Positions 33,867 through 46,025 of a stretch of DNA of 64,000 bases are shown here, one piece after another. The stretch is from positions 7,948,501-8,012,500 of the forward strand of contig JACCIC010000001.1 of NCBI GenBank assembly GCA_018907035.1. Reading direction: 5' to 3'. The DNA is from Sycobia sp. Sy_11 (taxonomy: Eukaryota; Arthropoda; Insecta; Hymenoptera; Epichrysomallidae). Made by a program: the position numbers and the translations under genes. Under the pieces are notes generated by a model. It saw only the letters and a list, made by a program, of their open reading frames with translations. It was not told the origin of the DNA and did no database searches. Every line of letters starts with the position of its first letter. The stretch's first letter is position 1.

Positions 33867-36229
33867 CACACACGCACACACTATTTCGCACTATATCGGG
33901 CTCATATTTAAATAGGAGATAGCGCCGCGTGCCTGTCGTGAAAGGTGCGCGCGTATAGCGGCGCGCTCGATAAGTGGGATATGGATGCGCGCGTTGGCGC
34001 GTGCTGAATAAAGGAGGCGAACAATTAGCGAGCGGGCAGAAAGTGAGAGAGCAAGGGGAGGCAGAACAGCTCGTTCGAGTAATGGCATTTTCGTTATACA
34101 GGATCAACGCCTCGATGATATTTAGCGCAGGCGGCGATTGAGCTTTTTCGCCCGATGGAAAAAGTCATTGAAAGCGCTCGAGAGGTGACGTGTTTATAAC
34201 GAAATCTTTCACGTGTCTTCTCTAAGTTATGGGATATTAATTGCAGGGTATAATAACGCGGTCGAACCATGCGGGTTAGAAGCAGGATGCAATTTAGATA
34301 TTCCTTAATGATATTTAGGCGTTTACTTTAACGGCCATTAAATTCTTCGAGTGCTCAACACAAGTAAGGTATTAATTGACAATATTGTTTATTTATCATA
34401 AATAATAAGTATCTTATAATTTACAGAATAGATGCTAACGACTGCATATATATTTATTAATTTGGCATGAATTCCAGCTTCCACTTTTCTCTTAAACAAT
34501 CCGTAAACGAAGACTGTGGAGTGGGATTTTAAAGGAATGAAAATTTTGCCGCGATGTATACTCAGTTCTTGCAATCATTTATGTAGAATATTTTATTGCC
34601 AGGTTCGAATTCATTCGTTTTTTCTAATCGAGTGAAATTTCGAAATCAAAGTTTCACGTATTTATAAACAAGGTAAAGCCTTGAAAAATTGATCGCAGAA
34701 CCAAAATATATGGCTCTCATTCCAATATTTTCCTATTTACTGAAATTCTTTGTTATTTACTCAATTCTTTCATTGTTTTAAATTTATTAATGCTTTTATG
34801 GCTTCGTGGTTCCAATTTTATATTATAAAATACCATACAAATATCAGAGAACAAAAGATAAATAAATAAATCAAGATACAGCATTTTAAAAATTATATAT
34901 TGACATCGTAAGGAAGGAAATTTTTTAAGCAAAAAATTAAAAATTTTAAAATATTACTTAAAAAATTTTAATAAATTTAATAATTTAATAATTTTATAAT
35001 CGATTATATAAATAATACGAATACTAAAAAAATAAATAATTTTGTGCCGTTAAAGATAAATTTCTATACACATATCACGATATATAACTTCATACCGATT
35101 TTCCTAAAATTTGAATTCGATAAAAAAGGTGAAATAATTTAATTTTCGGTTTAATACTTAGTATTAAAAATAGCAGGACGCATTTTTAATTAATTTATTT
35201 TATGTATTAAAGTATTGGTGATAACACCAGTTTAATTTTACCTTAAAAAAATTTTTGCTTATTATTTTATTCTTTTTATAATAGAAAAAGTGGGTTTTTA
35301 TAAAATTTTAATTTTTTTTATTTTATATTTATATGTTTATTGTTATATATATATATTTGAAGTCGGATATTAGAACAGAACTTAAATATGATTCTAAAGT
35401 TATTCTTACTTAAATCTCTAAATTAAAGCAAAACATGAAGTAAAATAGTGTTTTGTTCATTAGTGATGATTTTTTAGATTAGTTTTTATAGATCCGTCTG
35501 AATTTTAAGGAAAATTTCAAGCAAAATAAATCAGTCATTGATTGTTGGTTTTTAGTGCCATTCATGTACGTAGAAGAGCTAGAGAATCGACGTTAATTTT
35601 AGAACCTGTTCTGCAGTTATAGACAATGCCCCTGCTTTCTGTACAAATGACTTAACAGCGCGGCACGGGCAGACTGCACTTGAACTTGAAGAACCGCATT
35701 CCTTTATTTCCATATACTTTTAAAGCTTCAGTTATTCCAAGGGTTTATTATATATACACTGAAAATGCTCTACCCATGTTAATAAAAAGAATGATAAAGA
35801 TCGGTATTATAGCTGTACAAGAAAGGTACATAAATCGTCCGTTATGGCCAATTGTCATCGGCTTATACTATAGTAATACTCTCGACGCTTAAAAGAGAAA
35901 GACAAGAATGCCGTAAAATTATTGCCGAAAGGAAAAGTCAGATCGATCAGGTCTTTGAATTTTTCCCCCCTCAGAAATGCATTCGCAATTTCTCGCTCGG
36001 GCGAAGATGACGCGCGAAATGCGCTTGGACGAACACGATTCTAGCATAAGTAAAAGTTGATCCCGGCTATTTGCATGCAATTGGTCGGAATTAATTGGAC
36101 GAACGTTCGGTTTCTTCGTGATTTCGTTCAATTGAGATTTTCTGCAAAAGTCAATTCGTACAAGTTCGGGATGTTATCGTCGGAAATATAAAGAAGAATA
36201 TTTCAAAGTATGTTTGCCTGAGTAGTATA

Positions 36230-36257
36230 AATGTATATATATGTGTATATGTATATG

Positions 36258-36317
<60 letters not shown>

Positions 36318-36320
36318 TAG
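36230..36320. repeat. (TATG)n/(TA)n microsatellite
   Basis: A TATGTG-type start grades into about 46 bp of pure TA. Confidence 0.9.
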
Positions 36321-37192
36321 TTGAATGGCAAGTGTTAACTAAAACTCCATTAGTAGAAAAACGCGAAGAAAAATTATGTTTCCTTCGAAATCCGTGTCAA
36401 TCGAAAAAAAGTATTCGATGAAAAGCCGTATATATGTTTAGACAACTGAAAGTATTTTTATCTATATATGGAGTTTAACGGTTACCGAAAAAAACCTACC
36501 GTGTGAAAAGTATATGGGGAACGTTGATTTACAGGTCGGAAACATCCTTCTCGCCACGTATATATATATGCCTTATAATTACCGTATATATCTCACTAAT
36601 GCATTCTACTTTCCATTGCGATGGCTCGGTTCCGTTGTCCCGGGGCAATAAATTTTATTAGTCCATCTCTAAAACCCTCCCGCCCTCACCACACCAAAAA
36701 AAAAGAACGGTTAAAAGCCACAAATTTCCAAAAGTGTGAATCCTTTGACCCACGGAATATACTATATGTGCATGGGAAAATCGAAGAAAATCAGTTAAGA
36801 GCAAGGAGCGCAATGCACTCGAAGGCGCGCGCGCGCGCGCTCTTAACCATACAGAGAAAGTCCAATATATAATGTACATGCACTTCGACATTTAGAGGGT
36901 AATAAATAATTTCGTTGAGCGTGCGGCGTGTTCCACATATTATAAAAAACCCTCCGTGTATATAACCAAGCAGCGCTCCTCCCGTCTCCTCCGCAGAAGT
37001 AAAGGAGAGAAAATAAAGAGAATAAAAAATACTGCTCATACACGCTTCCTTAACTATCCCGCCGGTAATCCATAAAAGTCATCGAAAGTGACGCCTAATT
37101 TCTGTTAACGTACTGCACCGCAGCACACCGAGCGGCTGTCCGATCGGTACATCGGTTTCTCGACGCGATGCGCGCTCTCGAGATGAGAGGAA

Positions 37193-37195
<3 letters not shown>

Positions 37196-37230
<35 letters not shown>
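37196..37230. repeat. (GA)n microsatellite
   Basis: About 35 bp of pure GA, a potential GAGA-factor-type site cluster within the Osiris-type gene intron. Confidence 0.9.
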
Positions 37231-37237
<7 letters not shown>

Positions 37238-37525
37238 AAGATGCAAAAAACAAAGAATCGACGACAGGCTCTCGCCGAGTTTGAAAGAGCGCAATTGCAG
37301 CGAAGAAAACACACATGTATACACACACAATGTTTTCTCAGCGAAGCTCCAATAACGGAGAGGAGTGGGGTGGGCGGCTGGGACGGAGCCACGGCACGGT
37401 GAAACCGAGCGAAAGAGAGGACGTTAAATTGTTTTCCCTTCTCGCCGAGTAGCAGATGGCTCCTCTCGACGACGCAGCCATCGTGCTCCTTTAATACGCA
37501 CGCCATTCGGACTCTTGTCTGATGG

Positions 37526-37527
<2 letters not shown>

Positions 37528-37578
<51 letters not shown>

Positions 37579-37749
37579 CTGTTGCAGCGGGTACATTGTA
37601 ATATCGACGCACTGCCCGTTTGGCTGACCTTGTGATCCAATTTTCCACTTCGCGATGAGGAGGTAAATTTTACTCTCCCCTCGAGAGCTCAGACTCTGAC
37701 GCGAATGCTCAACAAAAGCGCCAGGTACAAGTATATACAACTGATGATG

Positions 37750-37793
<44 letters not shown>
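37528..37793. repeat. two (TA)n arrays separated by 170 bp
   Basis: The arrays are 37,528-37,576 and 37,750-37,793, with a unique, more GC-rich segment between. Confidence 0.95.
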
Positions 37794-37800
<7 letters not shown>

Positions 37801-38261
37801 GTGCTCGAGCGTGCTCGCAGGTGCGGAATAATGGCAATTAATCGAATCGAAGATACATTGGGTATTGTTCTCGCGACGAAGCGAAATTTATACGCGGGAC
37901 TCGGTGGATTAGTTACTCGATTATGGCCTATGCTGGGATATATTTCTCCTTATATACGGCCATTGAGTGATGCGCGTGCCCGTTTGAATTCACCAGCTGC
38001 GCGAATTAACATATTGGGTCGAGAGGGGGCTTAATAAAGCAAGACAATGCGCACGGTTAATACATATATTTATAGTCGATTAAATGGCATGTTTTATCAA
38101 TCTGGGTGTAGATTTTCCCGACGCGCTTATAGGAAAGCGGATGAATTTGCGAATTTTTGTAATCCGGCCTATGACATGGGGCCGAGGGATACTTTTTTCC
38201 AAGCTGTTCATGGCAAATGGTAACCACGGGCTCCGAAGTTTGCGTTCATGTATACATATAA

Positions 38262-38268
38262 GCGCGCG

Positions 38269-38306
<38 letters not shown>
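38262..38306. repeat. (CG)n-(CA)n compound microsatellite
   Basis: An alternating purine-pyrimidine tract (gcgcgcgcgcgcaca then CA repeats). Such a sequence can adopt Z-DNA. Confidence 0.9.
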
Positions 38307-38307
<1 letters not shown>

Positions 38308-40941
38308 TATACTGTTCATGAAGCTAGGAAATTATATTTCGGGCTGTAACAATATAATGGTTATTCAAGATTAATAAGATACATTATCGTATCCGTTTTC
38401 TCGATTGCTTATTAACTCGTTACGAAGAGACTTATTGAGCATAGAGAAAGAAGATATTTAACATCTCACTTATTGAGAATAATTAGCATTTTAGCAATAG
38501 ATATATTATTTATAGAAATTTCAATCAATGCTATTTAAATGAAGGAAAGTTTAGCTCATTTTTAATCACTTTGATCTAATTTCTAATTGTTATTTTAAAA
38601 GTAATTCTAATCTATAATGTTTCTTGAAAGTATTATCCATTACATAAAAAAGTTCCGCTTATTTTTAGGTCATTTGTCTTATTAATTAAGCAGGTGCGAA
38701 AGGAAATTTAATGCAGTTCGTTAACATTTTTATAACCATACATTAAAAGCAAATCTATGTTCACCCATTAATCTCCGGCGTTCTAAAGGGCATCCCAATA
38801 CGTCTGTCTGTCTTATAGGATAATTGCATCAAAACACTTAGTTTACCGTCCTATGTATTATTCGATTTCCTTTCATGCGTCGATTTTCGGCAATTGACGC
38901 ACAGAATCGAGAATAGGATAATGTTTCAAGGCAATCTACATAGAGAACGAGGTCAACGTTTCTGGAAATGGAGAGAATATGGAGGAATTTATGTTGCAAA
39001 TAATTTTTAAAATTAAAAATGCATGTATCGGATTTATCGATTTCATTTATCATAAAATTAATTTCAAATGTTCTTGAATCATTAGTTCTGATAAGTAAAT
39101 GTATACATTTTGAATAATATTTTTTTTTAATATCATAGATTCATTTATAAACTGTTTTTGGACGAAAAAGCAACAAATAAATTCTTAACAGGCGATTATG
39201 TTTCTTAATGAATTTCTGTAGGTCCATTTTTTTTGGAATACAATCTGCTTTTTACAATAACTGCTTTGCACAATAATTAATCTTTTTGCGAGCTAAAAAT
39301 AATTCAATCAGCCGTTTGTTTGAAAAAAATCGACTGTTGGGCACATTTACAAATTCATCGATCCCGAAGACGCGCCGATTGCGCCAGTGCTTACTTGTAC
39401 CTCTTAAATTACTCGCACAGCCGCGAATTTCCCGCACACCCAAACCTGTTTCATAAAAGCATCCCCTTTTCTCCAAACAGCGCTCGTTAACGGGGGTCTT
39501 TTGTTAAAATCCGAGCGTATCGGCTCTCGGCCGTCCCACTCCTGACACTTCTCCCCAGGCCGTTCGACACGCGCCTGCGCGCACGTGCGCGCGCATATAT
39601 CGGCGAATTTTTCGAATATTCAAATGTAGCGTAACTTTCGCGCGCTCGCTCGCGCCTCCCGCTCATTATACATTAAGAGCGACTGACGTGTCGGAGAAAT
39701 AAAAAATAAATAAATAAACGAAAAAAGAGCGAGTCTGTACAGGCGCTGTGCGCCGCTTCGGGGGAGCGTCGAGTGGTGAAAGGACGACTGTACACAGTTC
39801 ATACTCGGGGAAGAAAATTCTTGTGCATTTTTTTTCTCTCCTCCCGCCGCCACCTCGATTCACATGCAAATGACAAGCGCGGTTGGTTTATATCGGGTTT
39901 AACGAGCGCTTCGTTATATAGAAGACGTACGTTGGCAAAATTTTTGTTTCGTTATTTTCTTCGTTCTTTTTTTCTTTTTGGGTTTTGAACGCGCATTGTC
40001 ATGTGATGCGCGTTGGGATATAAAATCAAATACGTGCGTGCGCACAGTAATGGCGAGACGCTCTCCCTTGGAAGACAGAAGATTAGATTATGTTCATCGT
40101 TAATGGAATATTGAGTTATTATAAGGAATATAATTTCGATTACACCGTTAGACCGTTCATTATACTGTAGTGTTCAGAAACTTCTAAATTTGTTACACCC
40201 TACTGTTTATAAATAAACAAAAAAGCGCAGCTTTTGTTAAAAGCGATCATTCACATAAGATTGCAGTTATTTTCATGTATAATAGAATATTGTTTGATAG
40301 TTGCATTATTATATAGAATACAGAAATAAATGTTAATATAGCAATATATATAAGGAAAACTATGTTTTAATAATAAATTTCCTTTTATTATTTATAACAT
40401 ATAAAACTTCAAGTGGAATCTTTGTCAATAAAAATTTTTAGTTCTTCCATCGATAAATAAGATCGATGCGTAAAAGTTAAGAGCTAAAAGAATTACTTAA
40501 AACGAAGAAATAAGGCAGAAAACGAAGGAAAAAAAGAACAGCACGAATACGAGAATACCGTTTATATGTATACGTATAGATATGTATGTTCACAAATAGA
40601 GCCCGTCAATTTATTCGGGAAGGACGGCGGCCTATGGCGGTGCCGCGTATCGACCGTTACGGGCCCCGGTCGCTGGATTTATCGTGACGTCGGCGCGTCG
40701 CGCGGCGCGCCGGTGACCGGCGCGTACGCGCGTGGAAAGGGGGGGGGGCGGGGAGCCCACGAGCGCGCATAGGTAAGTCCACATGCCCGACCGTTGACGG
40801 TGACATAAAAACACAATTCGGTATCGGCGCACTCGGTTTTAGTATATTCTATAGGCGGGCAATGACGACCACAACGGCGACGAGGCTCGTTCCACAATCG
40901 CGCCAAATTCGATGGCTGGCATTTGTCGTCATTCTGTCCTC

Positions 40942-40952
<11 letters not shown>

Positions 40953-40981
<29 letters not shown>
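40953..40981. repeat. C7-(CT)n tract
   Basis: A C homopolymer followed by CT repeats beside a CpG-rich intronic patch. Confidence 0.85.
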
Positions 40982-40984
<3 letters not shown>

Positions 40985-43566
40985 CGTTACTAATTATTAT
41001 TAGCCCCGGTATATATAGAAGCCTATACTCGGGTCTACATGCGTGCGTGTCAAGCGCGCGCATTGGGGATCGCGGCTCGTTGCACTTGAAAAATTCCAGC
41101 CGCGGGTCTGTCCTGCTTGATATGATTACATAAAGCGCGCATTACCTCGTATAACGATAAGATTTTTTTTACCGTAATTTTTCACTTATTCGACTGGTTT
41201 GAAACTATTATAATACGTAGTTGATATTCGAGTAAATACATGCCATCGCGGGAATAAAACTTCATCCGAAACTTCGTATTGATCTATAAATTAATGCATG
41301 ATTTAGCCTCAAAATTTTCGCTCGTTCATTGCACTCTTTGATCCCATCTAAATTTCTTTTGTTGAAAATATTAAAATCTCAGATCGAAACGGTAATTAAA
41401 CATTTTGTTAAATCAAAAAAAAAAAAAAAAATTAGTCTAAGCCGATTGAACTTAAATTGTATGTCATTGATAACTTAAAAGGTTAAATTTCTGAAAACGA
41501 TCGCTCTAACTTTTCCGGTCAATCGATTATCAATAACTTATGTTTTATGTTTTTCTTTATTTCACAAAATTTTTGATTTGAACTATTGATTTTTCTATGG
41601 TTTCAAGACCGACTAGAAATGATTTGAAAATAGAAAAGATTCAAATGAAAATCAAACAATTACGCATTAATAGAAATTTTGGTTAAGGCCGGGTTTCTTC
41701 CGATTCGTACAGAATAATCCACATATAGAAAAGGACGTTCTTGTATACAGTATATTAGTTCATTACCGTAGGACCTTCTTTATAACGTGTTTTATGGGCG
41801 TTTGTATTAACTCCCATTTTAATTAAGAAAATTTATCAATGGTTTATTATTCAATCATCGGATTGTTGCTTCGAGATTGTGGTGAATTTAATAGGTTTTT
41901 GTATAGCACAGGACTGCATTTATCAGCCTCTTATTTAACTAAGGAACTTCTAGACTTTTATTTATGATTTTAGGTATTTGTTTTAAGTGTTCGGCTTAAG
42001 AGACAATTTTTGGGTTTTCAAAAAGCAGGCATCGGTTTCTCAGTAATTTTTTCATTCATCCGCAAACGCATATTTTAAAAATTAAAGTATTATTCTTTTA
42101 TATTGCGACTGGATCATTTTTTTCTCAAATAATTGTTTAATAATCTATAATTAACAAAGTAACAAATTATTTTATTATAAATAGTAAAATACAACGATAA
42201 CGAATTTTATCATACTTATGCAATAATTATTATAAGAAACTAGTTTAGTTTACCAGTCAAATTCACAAATTTTTATAAGTTCATTTGAGTGTATAAGATG
42301 CACTTATATTTTTTCTTAGTTTTTGAGAAAGCAAATGAGAGTTATGTATGAATATATCATTTTATTTTTTAACCAAGCTCGTGGTCCCACAATCGATTTG
42401 AAAGGTAAATGTAAATAATTTTTCCTATATTTACATTTTGGGAATAATAAAAATATGATAAAAAAATCTCATTCAACCTTCTTAAAATATTTAACACTTA
42501 TTTAATAATTAAATATCAATGAATATAAAATAAAGATATTTTGAGCGAGTACTTTTGAATTTCATTCCCAGCTATCAAAGCAAAACTTTTTATCATATTT
42601 CCGAAGTCTATTAGATTCTCTTGGTATTGTGAAGCAAATTTAATCTGGTTGTCTTGTGATTAAATTTGTAAGAATTATAGCCCGTTAAAATAAATAAATA
42701 AATAAGTAAATGAAAAATATTTAATGCTTTAATATATGGAATAGTTTATATATTTAATATTATATAAAATTGGGCTAATTATATAAAATTATTCAACTAT
42801 TGATTACTGCCCTACTTTTTTAAGCCACTTTCTTAATGTTCAATCTACTATAGATACCCTTTATGTAACTCAATAAGTATTTAATATCTATAGGCGATAT
42901 ACACTTGAGGAACTTTCATTCATAAATATTAACGATTTTAGTTTACTCGCTTGATCGAACTTCTATTTGAGGATAGTTTTCATTTAATTATTTTTTTGCC
43001 ATATTTAAATATACCTTTAGAATTATATAAAACAGCCAATTTAAGATACATGAAATATTCATATAAGAGATTTTTGTAAATAGAAAAATCGATTTTTCAA
43101 ATTTGAATTACAATATGACAATCTATTATTATTTATTAAATTTCAATATTTGGCACTGAACACAAGATTTGTAAAATAACATATACTTATATCAGCATAT
43201 ATTATTAATCAATAAATAAATGAATTGCTTCTATTAATATATTTGGAAATTTGGGAATTACATTTGGAAAAAATTTCTTCAGCGCAATGGACCGTTTAAA
43301 ATAAGCCGCCAATAAAAAATAATGTTTACAATTAGCTTAGTGGGTCACCAGCGTACATATACAAATTTATGCACGTTTAAAAGTAAATTGAAATACTAAT
43401 GACAGAAAAAAAACGAAGGGCCAGTGGTGATTTTTCTGGCGCTTCTGATATGCATGTAAAGCATATATCGTATCACGTTTTAGTATACGAACCGTAAAGG
43501 AGGAAAACATCCGCCGCGCCATGGACGAGGAGGCCCCGAGCTTATAAGCTAGCTAATTAAGTACGC

Positions 43567-43619
<53 letters not shown>
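43567..43619. repeat. (TA)n microsatellite
   Basis: About 52 bp of uninterrupted TA, about 1 kb inside the donor of the Osiris-type exon 1. Confidence 0.95.
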
Positions 43620-43623
<4 letters not shown>

Positions 43624-44625
43624 GACGAGAAGGAAGTCGGACGCGATGCACCGCGAGAGTCCAGTTCGCTTTGAAATTGCCCCTCGTTAAGACCCACGTC
43701 GCGCGTAATTAAAAGGTGGCTCCGCCGCGTATATACATGGCCGAAATCCGTTGGAATCGAAAGAGAAAGGTTTGTATATAACAAATGAAACCCTGAAATT
43801 ATACGATCTCTCGAATGGTAAAGAGCGAAGGAAACAAATTATGAGGGTCACCGGGTTATAACGAAAGAGAAATGAGCGTTTGTGATTAACGTGTAATTTG
43901 ATACTCTTCGGTGAAACTAAATTGAGAATAGAAGTTCAGTGCCTCTACGGTTCGAATGAAAAACAGAGGGGAAAAAATACACGAGTTGCCCGATTGTCTA
44001 TAAGAAAAAGATATTGTAGCGAGGAAAAAATGAGGTATTTTTTTTACGAGAGATATAGTAGAACCGTAGAAGCAAAATTATAATATTGCATTATTGTAGT
44101 GATGAAAAGAAAAAAAAACGCAAATGATTAGGAATTTCTTATGAGATAGATCAGAAATCGCAAGCATGACGGCTGACTGACATATCATGACCTTCATAAT
44201 ACAGCAATTGCGTACACCCCCTGTCTAACATATATAATTCAAGAGGCTTTGTTTTCAACTAACCATTACGTATTATACAGTGATGCAAAGCATTTCCCTT
44301 ATCGATTAAATATTTGTCGGTTCTGTAGCAAGTAGTTCGTTTTCTTCAACTCAGATGAGTTACAATACAACAACAGTAATTTGAATCAAACGCGTCGATC
44401 CTGAATTGACTGAATCTGTTCTGAACTGCCAAAAGTATTATTGTTAATTTGCAAAAACGCTTACAAGACGTGGAAATATGTATTTGCTAATCAAACCATT
44501 TTTTTTTCCAGCGTACCACCCTTCTGCCCCGGTCGCTATGTAATGCTATTTATAGGTCTTTGCTTTCAATAAAAAAAAAAAAAAAAGGAAAGAAAGAAGA
44601 AGAAAAAAAATCGCACGACACTCAC

Positions 44626-44983
44626 CGACTGCGGCGCCCTCCTCTTCCTGACCGCTGCCGTCCTCCTCCTCCTCCGGGCCGAAGACCGAGCGCAGCCCCT
44701 CGGCCACCAGTCTGCCGCTCTCCTCGACGACCTTGCTCACCGGCGGCTCGACCGGGCTCGCCCTCGGGCCCATCACCTCCGTCTCGATCCTGTCCATCTC
44801 GCGGGCCATCCTCTGGCGCGCGCACGCCAGCCCGTTCGCCTCGAACGCGCACTCGAGGATCCCCGGCTCGCGGGGCTCCCTCGCCTCGCCGGCGGCCTGG
44901 CCGGCGAGCAGCAGGCCGAGGCCGAGGGCGCCGACGACGGCGAAGACGCTCGCGAAGCTACGGCTCGTTGCGCGGCACCTCAT
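44626..44983 (-). CDS. Osiris-type protein, exon 1 (signal peptide and two-Cys region)
   Basis: The chosen ATG (44983-44981) opens a signal peptide: MRCRATSRSF, then VFAVVGALGLGLLLAG, with cleavage near residue 31. The frame is also open upstream, but that part is low-complexity, GC-rich and lacks a signal sequence. The mature start has Cys45 and Cys54 (ECAFEANGLACARQRM), the conserved two-Cys region of Osiris proteins. An amphipathic stretch with SKVVEESGRLVAEGLRSVFG follows, then a Glu-rich linker EEEEDGSGQEEEG. It ends in phase 1 at a consensus gtgagt donor. Joined to 31739-31396 it gives 233 residues, at the short end for the family. Both strands of this exon are highly GC-rich, so opposite-strand frames here are shadows. 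Confidence 0.85.
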
Positions 44984-46025
44984 GGCGGGAACGTCCTGTC
45001 GGCTGGCTGTGGTAGACGGCGACGGGATGACCGGGGAACTCGGTAACTCGGGGCTGGATCGTCCGCGCTGGGGAGCGTGCGAGTGTCGAGTGTGCGGCAG
45101 GCACCACGGGAACCGGCGACCGATCCGACTGAGAGTGCGTACGACGACAGGCCCGGTGTGCGTCTGCCCTCTTTTTTTTATATATAAAACCACCTCCTCC
45201 TCTTCTTCCGCTGTTCCTCGCCGACTCCCTGCCCCCCTGCCTCCCTCCCACCCTCTCTCCGCGGGCCCGTCACCTCCTGCACGTACACACGCGTACGTAT
45301 ACGCAGGCGACCGGCGCCTCCGCGGTGTACCTGCACCCATCGCGGTTGCGCGCGCGCGTGGTCGAATCGCCGGCGCGGGGACCGAAAGGGCCCATCGGCC
45401 AATCGGCGGTCCGGCTTTTTTCCCCCACGCCGATGCCGCCCGGGGCCTACTTTTCTTCTCCTTTTTTTTGCCCCCCTCCCCCCACCCTCCTCACACACAC
45501 TCTCTCTCTCTCTCTCGCTCTCTCTCTCTGGGCCAGGCGGCTCTTCCGATGCGTGCGGGAGAAAAGAAGCTGCTCTTGCCCCCTCCTGCATTGTGCCACG
45601 GAGCCGCGTTTGCGCGATACCTGTTTAATGGAGGAATTTATTGGCGGGTCCCGTGATGCGGCCGGCGCCATCGGAACTGCATCATCGCGGAGGCGATGCG
45701 ATGCCGGGGCCGTCTCGGCTCGCGCGGCATTTACGTATGCATACGCGCGTGAAAGTTGCTCTGGTTGTAAATTTTGCGGGGCGAGGGGGAGGGGGGGGCG
45801 ACGATGCGATATGGGCGCTTTGACCTTATTGCACCGCGCGGGAGTCAATTAGCCGCCGCGGGTATCTCGGGTGTGCAGATGGGTCCTCCGTGTGGGATTT
45901 TTGTGCTTTGCCGGCGCAAGCGCGTCGGGAGTTTATGTATACACAGGTATATACGTTATTCTGGGATGCGTGGGCGTTTGCGCGTGAAAGAGAGAAAGAT
46001 AAAGAGATATGGATACTCTTCATAA
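44984..46025 (-). promoter_or_regulatory. GC-rich promoter-proximal region of the Osiris-type gene
   Basis: CpG-rich and pyrimidine-rich DNA extends about 1 kb upstream of the start codon. A TATATAAA lies on the minus strand at 45185-45178, about 195 bp before the ATG, and a TCAGTC initiator-like site near 45,130. The spacing between them (about 50 bp) is longer than the usual 30, so the start point is uncertain. CT repeats lie at 45,497-45,530. Confidence 0.35.

Larger units (their letters stand above)
31740..44625 (-). other. 12.9-kb intron of the Osiris-type gene
   Basis: The boundaries are a consensus donor (G|gtgagt at 44626/44625) and a strong acceptor at 31740-31741. Both are phase 1, and the joined exons give exactly 702 nt. 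The intron alternates AT-rich DNA with CpG-rich patches (about 33.1-34.2, 36.6-38.3, 39.5-40.0 and 40.6-41.1 kb) and many microsatellites. No coding exon inside is supported. Open frames within it are driven by repeats. Confidence 0.75.

Noticed and set aside
44560..45852. Long plus-strand open frames opposite the Osiris-type exon 1
   Set aside because: They are GC-rich shadows of the minus-strand exon and its upstream region, Arg/Pro/Ser-rich with no motif. The minus strand has a signal peptide, a consensus donor and a matching second exon.
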